Origin: Actinomycetota bacterium
GTDB taxonomy: Bacteria; Actinomycetota; Actinomycetes; Acidothermales; Acidothermaceae
DNA length: 7,935 nucleotides
Direction: 5' to 3'
Assembly (NCBI GenBank): GCA_003134755.1
Contig: PLCK01000229.1
Span: 1-7,935 of the forward strand
The notes beneath the pieces are model-generated. The model made no database searches and was not told the DNA's origin. It was given only the letters and a program-made list of their open reading frames with translations. The position numbers and the translations under genes were made by a program. Position 1 is the stretch's first letter; every line of letters begins with the position of its first letter. Below are positions 5,555 through 7,935 of the stretch, one piece after another.

Positions 5555-6674
5555 GGACGACGGAGGGTTGCGCGTCTGTCTCGTGCTGGCAACAAGCACC
5601 GGCGGCGTCGGCCGGCACGTGCGCGCGCTGGCAGCCGGACTTCAGCATGCGCACCACAGCGTCGTCGTGCTCGCGCCCGCCGCCACTCGGGAGCGGTTCG
5701 GATTCGCGGCGCCAGGTGACGGCACCGAATTCGCGCCGATCGAGATCGGATCAGGACTGCGGCCCATCGCCGACTTCCACGCCGCGGCGCGGCTCTCCCA
5801 GTCGGCGCGCGGCGCCGACGTCGTACATGCGCACGGCTTGCGCGCCGGCGTCGTCACGGCCGTCGCGTTGCGCAGGCTGGGTTCGCGCCGTCCCGCATTT
5901 GTCGTAACGCTGCACAACGCGATGACGGGCCGGCGGTTGCGACGCCGCGTGCTTTCGTTCGTCGAGGCACGGCTGGCGCGATCTGCCGACCAGATCGTCG
6001 CCGTCAGTCCCGACCTAGTCGTTGGTCTGCGCAAGACCAGACCGGACGCCGACCGCGCGCTGGTGGCGTCACGTCTGCCACCGCCGGCTGCGGGCCGTGC
6101 GGAGACCCGGGCCGCCCTCGGCGTCGACGAGAGTTCGACGTTGGTTCTCGCGATCGGTCGGCTGCATCGGCAGAAGGGCTTCGACATTCTGGTGGCCGCG
6201 GCCGGTCTGCTCGCAGGTGTCGCGCCGGCAGTTGTGTTCGTCGTCGCGGGCGAAGGCCCGATGCGCGCCGAGCTCGAAAGGCTCATCGTGCAGTCACCTG
6301 GCGACGTCCGGCTGCTGGGTGATCGTGCCGACATCGCGGAGTTGGCGCAGGCGGCCGACGTCGTCGTGATGCCGAGCCGCTGGGAAGGCTGGTCGTTGGC
6401 GGCAGCCGAAGTACTCAGCGCCGGCCGCCCCTTCCTAGCCTCAGCTGTGGGCGGGCTTCCTGAGCTGGTAGGTGACGGCGGGATTCTGGTGGCCGCCGAA
6501 GATCCCGAGGCGCTTGCTGACGCGATTCGGCGAGTACTCGCCCAGCCGACGCTGGCTGCCCAGCTGGCCACGGCTGCGCTCGCACGGGCCGCTGAACTCC
6601 CGACGGCCGATGACGTGACGTCGAGCGTGCTCGCGACCTACCGGCGAGCAGTCGAGCGCAGGATGTCGCGTTGA
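5547..6674 (+). CDS. GT-B fold glycosyltransferase, family 4-like
   Basis: This 375-residue retaining glycosyltransferase has the two Rossmann-like halves of the GT-B fold. The N-terminal acceptor half has the Gly-rich loop STGGVGRHVRAL (17-28) and VVHAHGLRAG (92-101). The C-terminal donor half has IGRLHRQKGFDILV (203-216), VAGEGPMRAELERL (233-246) and the nucleotide-sugar motif E-x7-E with E280 and E288, followed by VGGLPELV. There is no signal peptide, so it should work at the cytoplasmic membrane face on a lipid-linked or soluble acceptor. Donor and acceptor cannot be read from sequence. The ATG at 5547 overlaps the flippase stop, and its own TGA overlaps the next start, so it is translated as part of one operon. 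Confidence 0.88.
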   Translation: MTEDDGGLRVCLVLATSTGGVGRHVRALAAGLQHAHHSVVVLAPAATRERFGFAAPGDGTEFAPIEIGSGLRPIADFHAAARLSQSARGADVVHAHGLRAGVVTAVALRRLGSRRPAFVVTLHNAMTGRRLRRRVLSFVEARLARSADQIVAVSPDLVVGLRKTRPDADRALVASRLPPPAAGRAETRAALGVDESSTLVLAIGRLHRQKGFDILVAAAGLLAGVAPAVVFVVAGEGPMRAELERLIVQSPGDVRLLGDRADIAELAQAADVVVMPSRWEGWSLAAAEVLSAGRPFLASAVGGLPELVGDGGILVAAEDPEALADAIRRVLAQPTLAAQLATAALARAAELPTADDVTSSVLATYRRAVERRMSR

Positions 6675-7927
6675 ACCCCCGCCGAGGCTTGGTGCGCTGC
6701 TGCGTCGCGGCACTCGCCGCTTGCGGCACGATCGGTCTGTCGGGCACCGTCGGCGCGGTTGGCGCGGCGCCCCCCGCGGCGCCGGTCGGACGGGTGGTCG
6801 TGATCGGCGTCCCGGGTCTTCGATGGGACGACGTGTCTGCACAGGCGACGCCGGCGCTGTGGGCGCTGGCCGGCCAGTCGGCGATCGGCTCCCTGTCGGT
6901 GAAGGCGGCCGATCCGGTGAGCTGCCCGCTCGACGGCTGGTTGACGCTCGGTGCGGGGAACCGCGCGACGGCGGAGCTCGGCCACGACTGCAACAGCTCG
7001 GCCGAAACGGTCGTACAAGCCGGCGACGGAGCGACGGTCACCGGGTTCGCAAGCCTTGCCCGGCGCAATCGAAGCCGGACCGACGCCACCCGCCTTGGCT
7101 CACTTGCCGACACCCTTCATTCGGCGGGGCAGTGTGTGTCGGCTGCGGGCAGCGGCTCTGCAGCGGGCGGCGCGAACAGCGCCGGCGCTGTTGCGAGCTA
7201 CCGCGCCGACGCGCTGCAGGCCGCAGCCGACGCCACGTTCGTCGGGCGATGTGCCGTGACCTTGTTCGAGGCCGACGTGTCAACGGTCGATCCGATGGTC
7301 ACGCAGTTGCGGGCCACGGCTTCGGATGCAGTGTTGCTCGTGGTCGGCATTTCGGAGACCGATCGCAGCGCCGCCCACCTACACGTGGCAGTCGCCCACG
7401 GCGCCGCGTTCCCGCCGCGAGCGCTGACGAGCGCATCAACCCGGCGCACCGACTTCGTCCAGCTCGTCGACGTTGCACCGACGATCCTGGCGTCCCTCCA
7501 CCTGGCCGAACCTGCGTCGATGATCGGCCAACCGTGGCGTTTAACCGGCGCCTTGAGCCGCGATGAGGCGAAGACCGTCGCGCACCTGCACGACCTCGAC
7601 CGTGCGGCCAGGCGCCAGTCGGCCGCGATCGTGCCGTTCTTCGTCACCGAGTCGGTGCTCATGATGATCGCGTGCGCTCTGGCGCTTCTGATACCGACTC
7701 GGCGCATCAAGTCACGCGGCCGGAGTCTCCTGCGGCTCGGGTGTGCGGCGGCCGCGCTCATCCCAGCCTCATCGTTTCTAGCCGGAATCCTGCCTTGGTG
7801 GCGTTCGAGTTCGTGGCTGCTGACCCTGTTCGGCGTGACCGCGGGTTGGGTCGTGCTCACCACCGCACTCTGGGGCTCGGTGGCAAAACTCGGCGCGCTG
7901 GCGGACCCGCTGATGACGACGGTGTAG
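6671..7927 (+). CDS. Membrane protein with alkaline-phosphatase-superfamily-like domain, possibly truncated
   Basis: I recognise this only as an actinobacterial envelope protein of unknown function. Residues 8-33 form a signal or membrane segment. Residues 41-290 resemble a phosphatase/sulfatase-type extracellular domain: RVVVIGVPGLRWDDV (41-55), CPLDGWLTLGAGNRA (85-99), ALTSASTRRTDFVQLVDVAPTIL (251-273) and MIGQPW (284-289). Membrane helices follow at about 321-342, 353-376 and 381-404. The TTG start at 6671 overlaps the glycosyltransferase TGA (TTGA) and has AGGA 7 bases upstream; the downstream TTG and GTG near 6689-6692 are weaker. From memory, relatives usually continue with many more membrane helices, so the stop at 7925-7927, closely followed by another TAG in the same frame, may be premature or a sequence-end error. 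Catalytic metal ligands are not obvious by eye. Confidence 0.72.
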   Translation: MNPRRGLVRCCVAALAACGTIGLSGTVGAVGAAPPAAPVGRVVVIGVPGLRWDDVSAQATPALWALAGQSAIGSLSVKAADPVSCPLDGWLTLGAGNRATAELGHDCNSSAETVVQAGDGATVTGFASLARRNRSRTDATRLGSLADTLHSAGQCVSAAGSGSAAGGANSAGAVASYRADALQAAADATFVGRCAVTLFEADVSTVDPMVTQLRATASDAVLLVVGISETDRSAAHLHVAVAHGAAFPPRALTSASTRRTDFVQLVDVAPTILASLHLAEPASMIGQPWRLTGALSRDEAKTVAHLHDLDRAARRQSAAIVPFFVTESVLMMIACALALLIPTRRIKSRGRSLLRLGCAAAALIPASSFLAGILPWWRSSSWLLTLFGVTAGWVVLTTALWGSVAKLGALADPLMTTV

Positions 7928-7935
7928 GTGTAGAG

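Noticed and set aside
5642..6571. 309-residue minus-strand ORF opposite the glycosyltransferase
   Set aside because: Ser/Arg/Ala-rich shadow typical of the antisense of a high-GC gene; the plus strand has all GT-B motifs.

Overview
The window holds two blocks that do not look as if they belong to the same genome background, meeting at about position 3637. The left block (1-3636) has moderately high GC. Every intact gene in it has a strong Shine-Dalgarno sequence (AGGAG or GGAGG), and its intergenic DNA is roomy. The right block (about 3637-7927) is very GC-rich and tightly packed, with overlapping genes, GTG/ATG/TTG starts and mostly weak ribosome sites. Its envelope-assembly genes look actinobacterial. 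The left block is harder to place. A Thr/Pro-rich secreted lipoprotein and a GxxExxY-type nuclease remnant would fit Chloroflexota or a similar environmental lineage, but that is a guess.

Left block. A minus-strand gene (195-1586) encodes a secreted, probably lipid-anchored protein: a repeated Pro/Thr linker followed by a domain with one clear Asp-box. Upstream of it is a 456-bp unit (1801-2256) bounded by 37-bp imperfect inverted repeats. The unit contains a broken PD-(D/E)XK nuclease gene of the GxxExxY family, with at least one frameshift and one in-frame stop, which no intact ORF reveals. Next is a textbook sigma-70 promoter overlapped by a dyad operator, driving a three-gene plus-strand operon: a CsoR/CstR-family repressor, an OsmC-like thiol protein and a thioredoxin. 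The repressor keeps both sensor cysteines (C36, C65) but has Tyr at the copper-ligand His position (Y61). With the thiol-chemistry neighbours, this suggests a persulfide (reactive sulfur) or related thiol-stress sensor rather than a copper sensor.

Right block. Immediately after the thioredoxin stop comes the C-terminal end (about 82 residues) of a MraY/WecA-like phosphoglycosyl transferase whose 5' two thirds are missing. It is followed, with overlapping or touching reading frames, by a MurJ/MviN-type lipid flippase, a GT-B (family 4-like) glycosyltransferase and a membrane protein with alkaline-phosphatase-superfamily features. The last one stops at TAG GTG TAG a few bases before the window ends and may be truncated. 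Together these look like an operon for making, flipping and modifying a lipid-linked envelope precursor.

The missing 5' end at 3637, together with the change in style, means that an assembly chimera must be considered alongside genuine recombination or transfer.
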